Assembly: GCF_047495875.1 (NCBI RefSeq)
Contig: NC_092467.1
Span: forward strand, 27,096,066 to 27,160,065
Reading direction: 5' to 3'
DNA: 64,000 bases
Source of the DNA: Pithys albifrons albifrons
Taxonomy: Eukaryota; Chordata; Aves; Passeriformes; Thamnophilidae
The position numbers were made by a program, and so were the translations under genes. The notes under the pieces are model-generated. The model had not been told where the DNA came from and did no database searches. It saw only the letters and a list, made by a program, of their open reading frames with translations. Below, piece by piece: positions 63,201 through 64,000 of the stretch. The first letter of the stretch is position 1; every line of letters starts with the position of its first letter.

Positions 63201-64000
63201 TTGCTGATTGGAAAAAAAATGTTTTACTTATTTATAGTATTTGACTAGAAAAGGTTTGTTACCAAAAGGCAAATAATGAAAAAAAAAAAAATTCAAACCT
63301 TATTCTGCTGAGACAGCCTCTATCTTTTGCAACCCTGTAAAGATAGATCTCCAAGTCTCATGAGGTTTCACAGTAATTAATGCAAACCATTTAGATCTGA
63401 TTCTGAAAGCTGAATGGACTAAACAATGGAAGGTAAATTACTTTTTGCTGTTTTACATCTTTTCAATTCCTCTGCAAGGGTCAGAGCTGACACAGGGAAG
63501 ATTAAATAGCATACAGCACAAAACGACCCTTATCACTGCCTTTCTGGAAAATTTGTTTTCTATGTATGTAAAAGGTATATAATGCTCTTGACTAAGAAGA
63601 TACATGGGCATCATTACTATGTTTATACCAAGTGAATAGAAATAGATCAGAAGATCCTCAGTTATTGGCGGAGAGATAGCAGGAGAAAGTTATTAAAATA
63701 CAGAGAAAGCACCGTTAGCTGCATGCAGAGCAAGACATGTCCCTGCATTGTTTTTCTGAAGATAAAATTCACTGAAAAAAGTTAGAAGAGAAAAGTAAGT
63801 TTCTGATAGCAGTAAAGGCTAACATGAGTTTGGATACAAACTGGTTGTATTCAGCTCCTAAAGCTCAAAGTCTGACTCCAGCAGTGCCTTAGTGATGTGT
63901 TTTCCAGAAGAATCAGTGCCTTTTATGCATGTCTGTGATGGGAAAAGGCTAATACACAAAATCTGGGAAATCTGCTATTGGGTCAACCTTTCATTTCCCT
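42204..64000. other. Intergenic DNA, no gene recognised
   Basis: I found no convincing exon or RNA gene. Open frames of 90-194 codons occur (for example plus-strand 61040-61624, 58371-58649 and 55117-55524) but lack splice or start context. The AT-rich block at about 48340-48720 looks like a conserved non-coding element. Short A runs occur at 56319-56329 and 63278-63291. Confidence 0.45.
48340..48720. promoter_or_regulatory. Possible conserved non-coding element
   Basis: About 380 bases of AT-rich, non-repetitive sequence with many homeodomain-like core words (ATTA, TAAT, CAATTA) and few runs, in a stretch without coding frames. Texture alone supports this; no alignment was possible. Confidence 0.3.

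Noticed and set aside
62855..63244. Plus-strand 129-codon open frame
   Set aside because: No recognisable domain and ends in low-complexity A/T-rich sequence.
1..64000. Searched by eye for tRNA, rRNA, CRISPR, retroviral LTR/pol motifs and bacterial operon features
   Set aside because: None seen; the sequence is vertebrate nuclear DNA with CR1 as the only recognised mobile element.

Overview
The window looks like avian nuclear DNA. The best evidence is two CR1 retrotransposon 3' ends: a roughly 460-base minus-strand copy at 4751-5211 with the typical avian terminal repeat, and a short plus-strand tail at 42155-42203. Low interspersed-repeat density, AT-rich pentanucleotide microsatellites and the absence of SINE or L1 sequence fit this. 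No long single-exon gene, rRNA, tRNA or CRISPR array is visible.

The main content, spread over about 0.3-34 kb, is one large multi-exon gene on the minus strand. I found it by pairing splice acceptors and donors on that strand and asking that each exon be open and that exon phases match from one exon to the next. About 35 candidate exons form one mostly phase-consistent chain. It runs from a probable first coding exon at about 33.87 kb (ATG in good context) to an exon at 294-386, and the gene continues past the left edge. The product would be a long intracellular protein, mostly helical and partly coiled-coil (about 1,100 residues in this window), with no signal peptide or membrane anchor seen. 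I do not firmly recognise it; a faint impression of the CCDC162/C6orf183 group is not evidence.

Layout: 0.3-9.5 kb holds six clean exons plus CR1 and two microsatellites in introns. 11-14.6 kb holds four or five exons, one frameshifted. 14.6-21.8 kb is mostly intron with two small, weaker exon candidates. 21.8-27.7 kb is a dense exon cluster. 28.6-28.8 kb holds two small exons, then a 5 kb intron leads to the ATG exon at 33.8 kb. From 34 to 64 kb I see no convincing gene, only intergenic or upstream DNA with a CR1 tail, simple repeats, some AT-rich conserved-element-like blocks and several open frames that are probably chance.

The gene appears to carry several disabling changes: a 1-base frameshift near 11.13 kb, in-frame stops at about 24.387, 25.296 and 26.944 kb, a frameshift-like defect in the 25.05 kb exon, and a missing donor near 25.557 kb. 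The downstream exons at 0.3-9.5 kb look intact. The locus may therefore be a decaying (unitary) pseudogene, or a gene whose middle part is mis-sequenced or mis-modelled here. Homology search and RNA-seq would decide. Exon boundaries were read by eye.
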